A stretch of 64,000 bases of DNA from the NCBI RefSeq assembly GCF_000017565.1, contig NC_009719.1:2649001-2713000 (forward strand), given 5' to 3'. Under the pieces are notes generated by a model. It did not search any database. It worked only from the letters and a program-made list of their open reading frames with translations, and was not told where the DNA came from. This document shows, one piece after another, positions 17,729 through 26,195 of the stretch. This stretch comes from Parvibaculum lavamentivorans DS-1. Lineage in GTDB: Bacteria; Pseudomonadota; Alphaproteobacteria; Parvibaculales; Parvibaculaceae. Each line of letters starts with the position of its first letter. Position 1 is the first letter of the stretch. Made by a program: the position numbers and the translations under genes.

Positions 17729-19486
17729 ATGGCGGCTCAGGAACTGACAGGCGCGGAAATCGTCATCAAGGCGCTGGTCGATCAGGGCGTGGACACGATT
17801 TTCGGCTATCCCGGCGGTGCCGTGCTGCCGATTTATGACGCGCTGTTCCAGCAGAACAAGATCCGCCACATCCTCGTCCGCCACGAGCAAGGCGCGGTTC
17901 ATGCCGCCGAGGGCTATGCGCGGTCGACCGGCAAGCCCGGCGTCGTCCTCGTCACCTCCGGCCCCGGCGCCACCAATGCCGTCACCGGCCTCACCGACGC
18001 CCTGATGGATTCGATCCCGCTCGTCTGCCTGACGGGGCAGGTCGCGACGCATCTGATCGGCTCGGACGCCTTCCAGGAATGCGACACGGTCGGCATCACG
18101 CGCCACTGCACCAAGCATAACTGGCTGGTGAAGTCCGCGCCGGAGCTGTCGCGCGTCATGCATGAGGCCTTCTATGTCGCGACCAATGGCCGTCCGGGTC
18201 CGGTCGTCATCGATATTCCGAAGGACGTCCAGTTCCAGCGTGCCGAATATGCCGGCCCGCAAAACGTCGTTCACCGCACCTATCGTCCAAAGGTCAAGGG
18301 CGACATCGACAAGATCAAGGAAGCGGTCGATCTCATCGCCAATGCGAAGAAGCCCGTCTTCTATACCGGCGGCGGCATCATCAATTCCGGTAATCTGGCG
18401 AGCCAGTTGCTGCGCGAGTTCGTGCGCCTCACCGGTTATCCGATCACCTCAACGCTGATGGGGCTCGGCGCTTATCCCGCGTCCGACAAGCAGTGGCTCG
18501 GGATGCTCGGTATGCACGGCACCTTCGAGGCCAACAACGCCATGCATGATTGCGACGTGCTGATCAATATCGGCGCGCGCTTCGACGATCGCGTGACGGG
18601 GCGTCTCGATGCCTTCTCGCCGAACTCGAAGAAGATTCATGTCGATATCGACGCCTCGTCGCTCAACAAGAATGTCCGCATCGATGTCGGCATCATCGGC
18701 GATTGCGCCCATGTGCTCGAAGACATGCTGCGCATCTGGAAGTCGAAGGCGCGCCGTCCCGACAAGGATGCGCTGGCGGACTGGTGGAAGCAGATCGAGA
18801 CGTGGCGCGGCCGCAAGTCGCTCTCCTTCAAGACCAATGACGATGTCATCAAGCCGCAGCAGGCGATCCAACGGCTTTATGAACTGTCGAAGCACCGCGA
18901 TACCTACATCACGACGGAAGTCGGCCAGCATCAGATGTGGGCCGCGCAGCACTTTCCCTTCGAGGAGCCGAAGCACTGGATGACATCCGGCGGTCTCGGC
19001 ACGATGGGTTACGGTCTGCCCGCCGCCGTCGGCGTCCAGATCGCGCATCCCGATGCCCTCGTCATCGACATCGCGGGCGAGGCATCGGTCCAGATGTGCA
19101 TGCAGGAAATCTCGACCGCCGTTCAGTTCATGCTGCCGGTCAAGATCTTCATCCTGAACAATGAATATATGGGCATGGTCCGCCAGTGGCAGGAACTGCT
19201 CCATGAGGGCCGCTATTCGCATTCCTATTCGGATTCGCTGCCCGATTTCGTGAAGCTTGCCGAAGCCTATGGCGCGACAGGCATCAGGGCCGAAAAGCCG
19301 TCCGAACTCGACGCGGCGATCAAGAAGATGATCGAAACGCCCGGTCCGGTCATTTTTGACTGCCTGGTCGACAAGTTCGAGAACTGCTACCCGATGATCC
19401 CGTCGGGCGCCGCCCATAACGAGATGATCCTGGGCGACGATGCGGACGGGGCAACCGTCTCGGAAGAAGGCAAAATGCTGGTCTGA
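17729..19486 (+). CDS. ilvB: acetolactate synthase large (catalytic) subunit
   Basis: A 585-residue ThDP-dependent acetohydroxyacid synthase, the first common enzyme of valine, leucine and isoleucine synthesis. The N-terminal pyrimidine-binding domain has FGYPGGAVLPIYDAL and the catalytic Glu E53 (VRHEQGAVHAAEGYAR). The central domain carries GTFEANNAMHDCDVLINIGARFDDRVTG. The C-terminal domain has TSGGLGTMGYGLPAAVG and the ThDP/Mg motif. That motif reads IAGEASVQMCM: residue 451 is Glu where the family GD(G/A) motif has Asp, with the later FILNNEYMGMVRQWQ intact. The start is ATG 17729, at the usual N-terminus. It opens the ilvBNC operon. Confidence 0.96.
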   Translation: MAAQELTGAEIVIKALVDQGVDTIFGYPGGAVLPIYDALFQQNKIRHILVRHEQGAVHAAEGYARSTGKPGVVLVTSGPGATNAVTGLTDALMDSIPLVCLTGQVATHLIGSDAFQECDTVGITRHCTKHNWLVKSAPELSRVMHEAFYVATNGRPGPVVIDIPKDVQFQRAEYAGPQNVVHRTYRPKVKGDIDKIKEAVDLIANAKKPVFYTGGGIINSGNLASQLLREFVRLTGYPITSTLMGLGAYPASDKQWLGMLGMHGTFEANNAMHDCDVLINIGARFDDRVTGRLDAFSPNSKKIHVDIDASSLNKNVRIDVGIIGDCAHVLEDMLRIWKSKARRPDKDALADWWKQIETWRGRKSLSFKTNDDVIKPQQAIQRLYELSKHRDTYITTEVGQHQMWAAQHFPFEEPKHWMTSGGLGTMGYGLPAAVGVQIAHPDALVIDIAGEASVQMCMQEISTAVQFMLPVKIFILNNEYMGMVRQWQELLHEGRYSHSYSDSLPDFVKLAEAYGATGIRAEKPSELDAAIKKMIETPGPVIFDCLVDKFENCYPMIPSGAAHNEMILGDDADGATVSEEGKMLV

Positions 19487-19544
19487 CGGGGAAAATACCA
19501 GAATAAGCTTCCCCAAAAGGCCCTTTCACAATACAGAGACGCGC

Positions 19545-20057
19545 ATGAGCATTGAGGAAAAAGTCGAGCGGCACACCATCGCCGTCCTCGTGGACAACGA
19601 GGCGGGCGTGCTCGCGCGCGTCGTCGGCCTGTTTTCCGGCCGCGGCTACAATATCGAGAGCCTGACGGTGGGCGAGGTCGACCAGGCCGAGCACACGTCC
19701 CGCATCACCGTCGTCACCGCTGGCACGCCGATGGTGATCGAGCAGATCAAGGCGCAGCTCGACCGTCTCGTGCCCGTGCACCGGGTCATGGACCTGACGG
19801 TGGAAACGAATTCGGTGGAGCGCGAAATGGCGCTCATCAAGGTGGCGGGAACCGGCGAGCGCCGCGTCGAGGCGCTCCGGCTCGCGGATGCCTTCCGCGC
19901 CCGCGTCATCGATACGACGCATACGTCGTTTGTGTTCGAAGTGACGGGTACGCCGTCGAAGATCGACGCCTTTATCGGGCTGATGCGCCCCTTGGGGCTG
20001 GTGGATGTGTCGCGGACAGGCGTGGTGGCAATCGCCCGCGGTCCGGAAGCGATGTGA
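19545..20057 (+). CDS. ilvN: acetolactate synthase small (regulatory) subunit
   Basis: A 170-residue regulatory subunit that binds the feedback inhibitor (valine) and boosts IlvB activity. The N-terminal ACT domain reads HTIAVLVDNEAGVLARVVGL, FSGRGYNIESLTVGEVDQ and ITVVTAGT; the C-terminal domain has REMALIKV and EVTGTPSKIDAFIGLMRP. The length is normal for the long form (IlvH-like). ATG 19545 starts the ACT domain directly; an in-frame extension upstream overlaps ilvB and lacks family similarity. It is 58 bp after ilvB and 29 bp before ilvC. Confidence 0.96.
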   Translation: MSIEEKVERHTIAVLVDNEAGVLARVVGLFSGRGYNIESLTVGEVDQAEHTSRITVVTAGTPMVIEQIKAQLDRLVPVHRVMDLTVETNSVEREMALIKVAGTGERRVEALRLADAFRARVIDTTHTSFVFEVTGTPSKIDAFIGLMRPLGLVDVSRTGVVAIARGPEAM

Positions 20058-20062
20058 TTTAG

Positions 20063-21106
<1,044 letters not shown>

Positions 21107-21134
21107 CGCGATCTCGCATCAGCCCGACTTACAT

Positions 21135-21173
21135 GGGGCCCTCCGCGAAGATCGCGGGGGGCCTTTTTCTTTG
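21135..21173 (+). terminator. rho-independent terminator of ilvBNC
   Basis: GGCCCTCCGCG and CGCGGGGGGCC form an 11-bp stem (one G-T pair) with a 5-base loop, followed by TTTTTCTTT. It lies 30 bp after ilvC. Confidence 0.92.
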
Positions 21174-21184
21174 AGGAGAGGGCC

Positions 21185-21868
21185 ATGCCTCCATCATTAA
21201 GGCATCACGGCGCGGCGATTGCCTTTCTGCACACCGCCGCGATCCATATCGAAACCTTCAATGCGCTGCGCGACGAACTTGCGCCGGGCCTCGCGCTCAC
21301 CCATGCGGTGCGCGAAGACCTGTTGATCGCGGCGGAGAAAGCGGGCGGCCTCACACCGGCGATTTCGCTGAAGACGCAGGAGGCCTTGCTCGCGCTGGCG
21401 CAGGGCGGCGCCCGCGTCGTCGTCTGCACCTGTTCGACGCTCGGCGAAGCGGCGGAAGAAGCCGCTCGCGAGGCGGATGTGCCGGTGATGCGGATCGACC
21501 GGCCGATGGCGGATCGCGCGGTGCGCGCCGCCGCGCGTATCGGCATCTGCGCCGCACTCTCGCCCACGCTCGCGCCGACGCGCGAACTCATTGCCAGTTC
21601 CGCCGCGCGGGCAGGGCGCGATTGCGAGATACGGGAGTTCCTGTTCGACGATGTCTGGCCAGCCTTCCGCGAAGGCCGCCTCGACGATTACTACGAAGGG
21701 ATCGCCGCGCGCCTGTCGGACGCATCGAAAGAGGTCGACCTTCTCGTCCTCGCGCAAGCCTCGATGGCCCCCGCCGCCGCGCTCGCCGGCGCCCTGCGCG
21801 CGCCGCTCCTTTCGAGCCCGCGTATCGGTTTTGAAGCGGCGGCGAAGATTGCGGGCGTTCGGATGTGA
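21185..21868 (+). CDS. Asp/Glu racemase superfamily protein, one catalytic Cys only
   Basis: A 227-residue protein resembling the aspartate/glutamate/hydantoin racemase superfamily. It has the N-terminal IAFLHTAAIHIETFNALRDE, a first cysteine motif VVVCTCSTLGEAAEEA, and VMRIDRPMADRAVRAAARIG. The expected second cysteine motif (GCT-type near the C-terminus) reads LVLAQASMAPAAAL, so the usual two-Cys acid-base pair is incomplete. It may be a decarboxylase-like or isomerase-like member, or inactive. It follows the ilvC terminator and stands alone before two palindromic repeats. Confidence 0.6.
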   Translation: MPPSLRHHGAAIAFLHTAAIHIETFNALRDELAPGLALTHAVREDLLIAAEKAGGLTPAISLKTQEALLALAQGGARVVVCTCSTLGEAAEEAAREADVPVMRIDRPMADRAVRAAARIGICAALSPTLAPTRELIASSAARAGRDCEIREFLFDDVWPAFREGRLDDYYEGIAARLSDASKEVDLLVLAQASMAPAAALAGALRAPLLSSPRIGFEAAAKIAGVRM

Positions 21869-21902
21869 GGGGGGAAGAATGAGAAAGAGAATAAAAAAGA
21901 AA

Positions 21903-22045
21903 TGTCATCCCGGCGAAAGCCGGGACCCATTGGTTCCCTCAGCAGAGGTTGGTGAAAGCCGATCAGTTGCGGTAACAACCGCAAGACAAACAAATGTTGC
22001 GGCAAGTTGATTGGCGAGTGGGTCCCGGCTTTCGCCGGGATGACA
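21903..22045 (+). repeat. 143-bp palindromic repeat element with perfect 27-bp inverted ends
   Basis: The ends 21903-21929 and 22019-22045 are exact reverse complements over 27 bases. Each end is itself a hairpin, CCCGGC-GAAA-GCCGGG, with a GAAA tetraloop. The 89-bp middle contains another hairpin, TTGCGGT-AACA-ACCGCAA (21967-21984). No ORF of note lies inside. This GTCATCCCGGCGAAAGCCGG end resembles a REP/MITE-like palindrome that I recall being dispersed in alphaproteobacterial genomes; no transposase is nearby. Confidence 0.85.
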
Positions 22046-22080
22046 GCTTTATATTTGGTGGACGAGAAGCATCTCCCCTC

Positions 22081-22518
22081 TCACACCAACGCAAGCCCGC
22101 TCCTCTCCGCATGCTCGGCAATCGTCGTGTCGAACTCGCCGAGAAGTTTCGCCCATGCCGCGTCCGTCTCCGCCGTCCACTCGGCGCCCAGCAGCTCGCG
22201 AAACGTCTCCATCACCACGCGAAAGAATGTCGCGAAGACGGCGGGCGGCACGCCGAGATTGCTGTGATTGGTCAGCTCGCTCTGGATCAGCACCGGCGCA
22301 TAGGCGCGGGGCCCCAGAAAATCGAACACGCAGTCCAGCGCCTCCGACAGCATATGCCCGCGCACATTCCCGTCCGTATCGAGAACGAACATCGCCTCCA
22401 TCTCCGGCTGCTGCGCAAAGAGCCGCGCATAGACATGCGAAGCCGGATCGCCCGCGACATCCGCCACACGCTCGATGGATTTTTCGATGAGCTGTTTTTC
22501 TTGTTCTGTCAGGCTCAT
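22081..22518 (-). CDS. single-domain globin-like hemoprotein
   Basis: A 145-residue all-helical protein with the bacterial globin layout. MSLTEQEKQLIEKSIERVAD is the A helix, and YARLFAQQPEMEAMFVLD matches the B-C-E region with its Phe. H55 sits near the E7 position, and H85 in ELTNHSNLGVPPAVF lies at the proximal F8 position, followed by ATFFRVVMETFRELLG and a final helix. It lacks the reductase domain of flavohemoglobins. Likely roles of such globins are O2 or NO binding. The start ATG 22518 is used because a 10-residue upstream extension is not globin-like. It stands alone between two repeat elements. Confidence 0.75.
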   Translation of the reverse strand: MSLTEQEKQLIEKSIERVADVAGDPASHVYARLFAQQPEMEAMFVLDTDGNVRGHMLSEALDCVFDFLGPRAYAPVLIQSELTNHSNLGVPPAVFATFFRVVMETFRELLGAEWTAETDAAWAKLLGEFDTTIAEHAERSGLALV

Positions 22519-22561
22519 GAGTGCCTCCCTTGGCCTTTTGCTCGCCAAGACTAACTCACTT

Positions 22562-22652
22562 CGTCATTGCGAGCGAAGCGAAGCAATCCAGGGCGTCGAT
22601 CTCCGAGCCTGCCGCTCTGGATTGCTTCGTCGCTGCGCTCCTCGCAATGACG
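22562..22652 (+). repeat. 91-bp palindromic repeat element (CGTCATTGCGAG type)
   Basis: The left arm CGTCATTGCGAG...CGAAGCAATCCA (22562-22590) is mirrored by TGGATTGCTTCG...CTCGCAATGACG (22618-22652); the right arm has a short extra insert. The motif CGTCATTGCGAGCGAAGCGA is a familiar dispersed palindrome in proteobacterial genomes. It lies between the globin gene and an alpha/beta hydrolase gene that read the same way. Confidence 0.85.
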
Positions 22653-22693
22653 GCGGCAGGAGAGATGGCGGCGGCCTTTCGGCTGAGGCCGAA

Positions 22694-23440
22694 CTACCCG
22701 TAAAAAACGCTGTGAAATCCCGTCCGGTCGAAGGGCGACCATTCGCCTTCGGGCTGTGCCAGCCGGTCGGCGATGGCCCAGAGAACCAGCGGGTTGAAGC
22801 CCATGCCGATATGGGTGGCCGAGACTTCTATATTCTCCGTCTCCGGAGCATCCATTTCGCGGCAGGCTTCCCATGAGACGATGCCGTCGCTCCGCGAATA
22901 GATCGAGGTGCAGGGCACGGGCGGGGGAATGCGGCGGCGCGCGGCGGCGTCGGGCCTGCGGTTGCCGTCGATGCTGTAGTCCGAGCCGAAGGGGCTGCCA
23001 AGCGTCACCACCTGGCGCACAAGCGCGGGAAATTCCCGCGCCAGTTCGCGCGCGAAAATGCCGCCAAGGCTCCAGCCGACAATGCTGATGCGCCGTTCGT
23101 AGCGCGCGGCCAGTTCCTGCAGCCGGGCCCGCAGCCGCTCATGCAGCTCCCGGCTCGGCCCCCAATTGTGGCCCTGCTTCCAGGGATGCGTCACATAGCC
23201 GAGTTCGTCGAGATAGCGGCGGATGATGAAGGTGCTCTCGTCGCCGGTCAGCACGCCGGGCAGCACGAGCACGGCGTGCCCGTCGCCGCGCGGCGCCGCC
23301 AGCAGCGCCGGAAGGGCCGGCACCAGCGTTCCGAGTTCCGCGAAGATGCGCAGTTCGCCGAGGCGCGACAGCCAGCCTGGTTCGGTCATTTCGTCGTCAT
23401 CGTTTCGATAGTCGCCCCAGTGATCGATGGAATAAGTCAT
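22694..23440 (-). CDS. alpha/beta hydrolase, lipase-like
   Basis: A 248-residue serine hydrolase. HAVLVLPGVLTGDESTFIIR gives the oxyanion-hole region, the nucleophile elbow is ISIVGWSLGGIFARELA, and VTLGSPFGSD follows as in PGAP1/lipase-like proteins. The acid is probably the Asp in SIYSRSDGIVSWEA and the His in VSATHIGMGFNPLVLW. No signal peptide is present. Substrate unknown; the closest familiar group is bacterial esterase/lipase proteins with GWSLGG. It is not in an obvious operon. Confidence 0.8.
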   Translation of the reverse strand: MTYSIDHWGDYRNDDDEMTEPGWLSRLGELRIFAELGTLVPALPALLAAPRGDGHAVLVLPGVLTGDESTFIIRRYLDELGYVTHPWKQGHNWGPSRELHERLRARLQELAARYERRISIVGWSLGGIFARELAREFPALVRQVVTLGSPFGSDYSIDGNRRPDAAARRRIPPPVPCTSIYSRSDGIVSWEACREMDAPETENIEVSATHIGMGFNPLVLWAIADRLAQPEGEWSPFDRTGFHSVFYG

Positions 23441-23539
23441 CGCGGCCCCTCTGCGAACAGGGGCCGAGCATACCGCATTGCAGCATCGAAGGCGCGGGAT
23501 ATTTATCCGGTTTCATGACGGTTCATGACATCGCGGATT

Positions 23540-24472
23540 TCAATGCTTGTGAGGCGCGTCCTTGTGGTCCGGGCACTCCTCCGGCTCGATCTGCACTGTC
23601 GCATGGCCGATGCCGAACTTGCCCGCGAGCCGCGCCTTGATGGCGTCGAGCGCCGTTCCCGCGTTCGTTTCCGGCTTCAACTGCGCGTGCAGCGTCGCCA
23701 CCGCGCGGTTGGAGCCGAGCGACCAGGCATGGACATGGTGCACATCCGCGAGGCCCTCGACATTTTCCATCAGGTCGTCGGCGATCTTCTTCCCGTCGGT
23801 GCCCGCGGGCGTTCCTTCCATCAGGATATGTGCGCTCTCCTTCGTGATGGCGATGGCGCTGCGGAGAATGAGCAGCGCCACAAGTACGGAGAGGATCGGA
23901 TCGGCAATCGTGTAGCCGGTGAAAAGGATCACGATGGCAGCAACAATGGCAGCGACGGAGCCGAGCATGTCGCCGACGACATGCAGCGCCGCGCCCCGCA
24001 TGTTGAGATTGCTCTCGCCGCCATGCAGCAGCTTGAAGGCGACGATGTTGACGGCAAGTCCCGCCGCCGCGATGGCGAGCATCGGTCCGCCGAGAATGGG
24101 GGCGGGCGTCATGATGCGGCCCACCGCCTCGAAGCAGATCCAGAGAACGACGCCGATCATCACGATGCCGTTTGCAAAGGCCGCGAGAATTTCCGCGCGG
24201 GCATAGCCATAGGAGCGGGCGACATCCGCCGGCCGCCGGGCAAAGCGTGTCGCCATCCAGGCCAGCATCAGTGCGCCCGTGTCGGTCAGCATATGGCCCG
24301 CATCGGCGATCAGCGCCAGCGAGCCGGAAATGACCCCGCCCACCGCCTCGACGATCATGAAGCCGCCGGTCAGCCACATGGCCAGCATCACCCGCCGCTC
24401 ATTGCCCATGCCGTGCGCGTGTCCGTGATGCGAATGGTCGTGATGATCGTGGCTATGCTGATGCGCGCTCAT
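23540..24472 (-). CDS. cation diffusion facilitator transporter (Zn/Cd/Co efflux)
   Basis: A 310-residue CDF antiporter (CzcD/ZitB type) that exports divalent metals in exchange for protons. The N-terminus is a His-rich metal-binding tail (HQHSHDHHDHSHHGHAHG). Six transmembrane helices follow, with the metal-site motifs H-x3-D in TM2 (ADAGHMLTDTGAL) and TM5 (LHVVGDMLGSVAA). The cytoplasmic C-terminal domain has ADVHHVHAWSLG. Its start overlaps the stop of the upstream ArsR gene by four bases, so the two are co-transcribed and the regulator very likely controls this pump. Confidence 0.93.
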   Translation of the reverse strand: MSAHQHSHDHHDHSHHGHAHGMGNERRVMLAMWLTGGFMIVEAVGGVISGSLALIADAGHMLTDTGALMLAWMATRFARRPADVARSYGYARAEILAAFANGIVMIGVVLWICFEAVGRIMTPAPILGGPMLAIAAAGLAVNIVAFKLLHGGESNLNMRGAALHVVGDMLGSVAAIVAAIVILFTGYTIADPILSVLVALLILRSAIAITKESAHILMEGTPAGTDGKKIADDLMENVEGLADVHHVHAWSLGSNRAVATLHAQLKPETNAGTALDAIKARLAGKFGIGHATVQIEPEECPDHKDAPHKH

Positions 24473-24810
24473 TCCGCGTCCTCATTCACATGCGCGATCA
24501 TGTCGGCGATGACATGCGCCACATGTTGATCGTGGATCATGTAGAAAATCTGCTTGCCGCGCCGGTCCGCCGTCACCAGCCGCGCCGCGCGCAGCAGCCG
24601 CAGATGGTGGCTCACCAGCGACAGCGACAGGCCAAGCGCCTCCGCGATCTCGCCCACCGAGCGCGGCCCCTCCAGCGTCGCGATCACGATGCGCAGCCGG
24701 CTCGGGTCGCCCAGCATCTTGAACATGTCGGCCAGCTCGATCGTCTTGTCATCGCGCAGCGACGGGACGGGGAAGGGGGCATGTTTTTTCAGACCGGCGG
24801 TGGAAGCCAT
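24469..24810 (-). CDS. ArsR/SmtB family metal-sensing repressor
   Basis: A 113-residue winged-helix repressor. The DNA-recognition helix is EIAEALGLSLSLVSHHLRLL. The C-terminal helix contains D-x-H-x10-H-x2-E (DQHVAHVIADMIAHVNE), which is exactly the alpha-5 zinc-sensing site of SmtB/CzrA-type sensors, so Zn(II) or Co(II) is the probable signal. ATG 24810 is chosen over a start five codons earlier. The coupled downstream CDF pump is the obvious target, and a perfect palindrome lies 16 bp upstream of the start. Confidence 0.93.
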   Translation of the reverse strand: MASTAGLKKHAPFPVPSLRDDKTIELADMFKMLGDPSRLRIVIATLEGPRSVGEIAEALGLSLSLVSHHLRLLRAARLVTADRRGKQIFYMIHDQHVAHVIADMIAHVNEDAE

Positions 24811-24825
24811 GCGGTAAGCTTTCAA

Positions 24826-24841
24826 TTGAACAACTGTTCAA
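24826..24841. promoter_or_regulatory. palindromic operator for the ArsR/SmtB repressor
   Basis: TTGAACA-AC-TGTTCAA is a perfect 7-2-7 inverted repeat just upstream of the repressor start. TGAACA-type half sites are typical of SmtB/CzrA boxes, so autoregulation of the repressor-CDF operon is expected. Confidence 0.8.
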
Positions 24842-24896
24842 CTGTTATCAGAGGGAGAGGCGGGTGGCAAGCCCGCCGTCACAGAGCCGCCGCGCC

Positions 24897-25340
24897 TCAG
24901 TCCTCGTCCGACCGGCCGATGCCGTTCAACACGTCGCGCAGCTCATCGGCCCTGTCGTCGGGGATCTGGCAGGCGGTCTTGATCCGGTCCGGCACCACCC
25001 GGATTCGCTCGCGCATGGCTTCGCCCGAAGCTGTGAGGTCGACGAGTACCCGCCGTTCGTCCTTGGCGTCGCGGCGGCGGGAAACGAAGCCACCCTGTTC
25101 CAGACGCTTCACCAGCGGCGTGATCGTCCCTGTATCCATGCCAAGTTTCGTTCCCAACTCGCCGACAGAGCGTGGGCCGGAACCGAGAAGCTCAAGCATC
25201 ACGAGGTATTGGGGGAAGGTCAGTCCCAACGGGTCGAGAAACGGCTTGTGCATCCGGACAAGGCGATTGGCGGCGCCGTAAAGAGCGAAGGAAAGCTGCT
25301 TGCCCACATCGGGAAGCGTTCGGCCGGCGGATTTGGGCAT
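24897..25340 (-). CDS. MarR family regulator, OhrR-like but without the sensing Cys
   Basis: A 147-residue winged-helix protein close to OhrR: FALYGAANRLVRMHKPFLDP, GLTFPQYLVMLELL, LGTKLGMDTGTITPLVKRLE (recognition helix), RRRDAKDERRV (wing). OhrR proteins sense organic hydroperoxides by a Cys in the N-terminal LCFALY motif; here the motif is LSFALY with S17, so peroxide sensing by that route is not possible. It faces a nitroreductase gene across a palindromic operator and probably represses it. The effector may be a small aromatic or other ligand. Confidence 0.88.
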   Translation of the reverse strand: MPKSAGRTLPDVGKQLSFALYGAANRLVRMHKPFLDPLGLTFPQYLVMLELLGSGPRSVGELGTKLGMDTGTITPLVKRLEQGGFVSRRRDAKDERRVLVDLTASGEAMRERIRVVPDRIKTACQIPDDRADELRDVLNGIGRSDED

Positions 25341-25361
25341 CGGTTATTCTCTTGCACGCTT

Positions 25362-25381
25362 ATATCTAGTGCGCTAGATAT
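25362..25381. promoter_or_regulatory. palindromic operator between MarR and nitroreductase genes
   Basis: ATATCTAG-TGCG-CTAGATAT, a perfect 8-4-8 inverted repeat in an AT-rich stretch 22 bp before the MarR start. It is well placed to repress both divergent genes. Confidence 0.8.
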
Positions 25382-25445
25382 ATTTTCGAGCCATCGGAGG
25401 GTGGCGTTGTTCTCGATGATGAAGCTGAAAGGGGAGGCGGGCAAG

Positions 25446-26123
25446 ATGCAGGAAGCGATGCCGTTTCATGATGTGGTTCGCGTCCGCAAATCGGCGCGCA
25501 GTTTCCTTGCCGATCCCGTGCCCGAAGCCTTGCTCCAGTCCGTGGCCGAGGATGCCCGCCACGCGCCGTCGAATTCCAACGTGCAGCCCTGGGTCGTTCA
25601 CATCGCGTCCGGCGCGGCGCGGGACAGGCTCAGCAAGGCGCTGCTCGAAGCGGCGGCAGAAGAGCGGATGACCCCCGACTTTCCGTTCAGCTACGACGAT
25701 CTTTACGGCGTCTACAGGGAGCGCCAGCAGGCGCAGGGGGCCGCTTATTTTGAGGCGGCCGGCATCTCGCGCGATGCAGCCGAACAACGCCGCTTCGCCA
25801 TCCTGCGCAACCTGGAGTTCTTCGGTGCGCCGCATGTCTGCCTGCTTTTCATGGCGCCGGTCTACGAGCCGGTGCGTGTGGCGGGAGATGTCGGCATGTA
25901 TGGCCAGACCTTCCTGCTTTCGCTGGCGGCGCATGGGCTCGCCGGGGTGCCGCAGACGCTGCTCAGCCTCTTTGCCGGTACCGTGCGCGACGTTCTCGGT
26001 ATCGATCCTTCGCTCAGGATGCTGTTCGGCATCTCGTTCGGCTATCCCGAACCGGACAATCCGGTGAACATTTTTCCGCTTGGCAAGGCGCCGGTTGCCG
26101 AAACCGTGACTTTTCATCGCTGA
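25446..26123 (+). CDS. nitroreductase family FMN oxidoreductase
   Basis: A 225-residue nitroreductase-fold protein. It opens with FHDVVRVRKSARSFLADPVP, the family FMN-contact motif (R-x-S/T-R-x-F), then DARHAPSNSNVQPWVVHI (FMN-binding S-x-x-N-x-Q-P-W), GDVGMYGQTFLLSLAAHGLA and the C-terminal LFGISFGYPEPDNPVN. Such enzymes reduce nitroaromatics, quinones or enones with NAD(P)H. Of three in-frame ATGs, 25446 is preferred because GGGGAGG lies at the right spacing; 25416 is possible. It is divergent from the OhrR-like MarR gene, which likely controls it. Confidence 0.88.
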   Translation: MQEAMPFHDVVRVRKSARSFLADPVPEALLQSVAEDARHAPSNSNVQPWVVHIASGAARDRLSKALLEAAAEERMTPDFPFSYDDLYGVYRERQQAQGAAYFEAAGISRDAAEQRRFAILRNLEFFGAPHVCLLFMAPVYEPVRVAGDVGMYGQTFLLSLAAHGLAGVPQTLLSLFAGTVRDVLGIDPSLRMLFGISFGYPEPDNPVNIFPLGKAPVAETVTFHR

Positions 26124-26195
26124 GGCCGTTCCGGCTTCCGTTCCGGCATGCCACCCGATGTGCTAAACCCCCTCCGTCCAACCTCCGGAGGCTCC

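Noticed and set aside
17617-17838. Leader peptide for ilvB attenuation
   Set aside because: The short frame upstream of ilvB has only one Leu and two Val and runs into ilvB out of frame; no branched-chain codon cluster.
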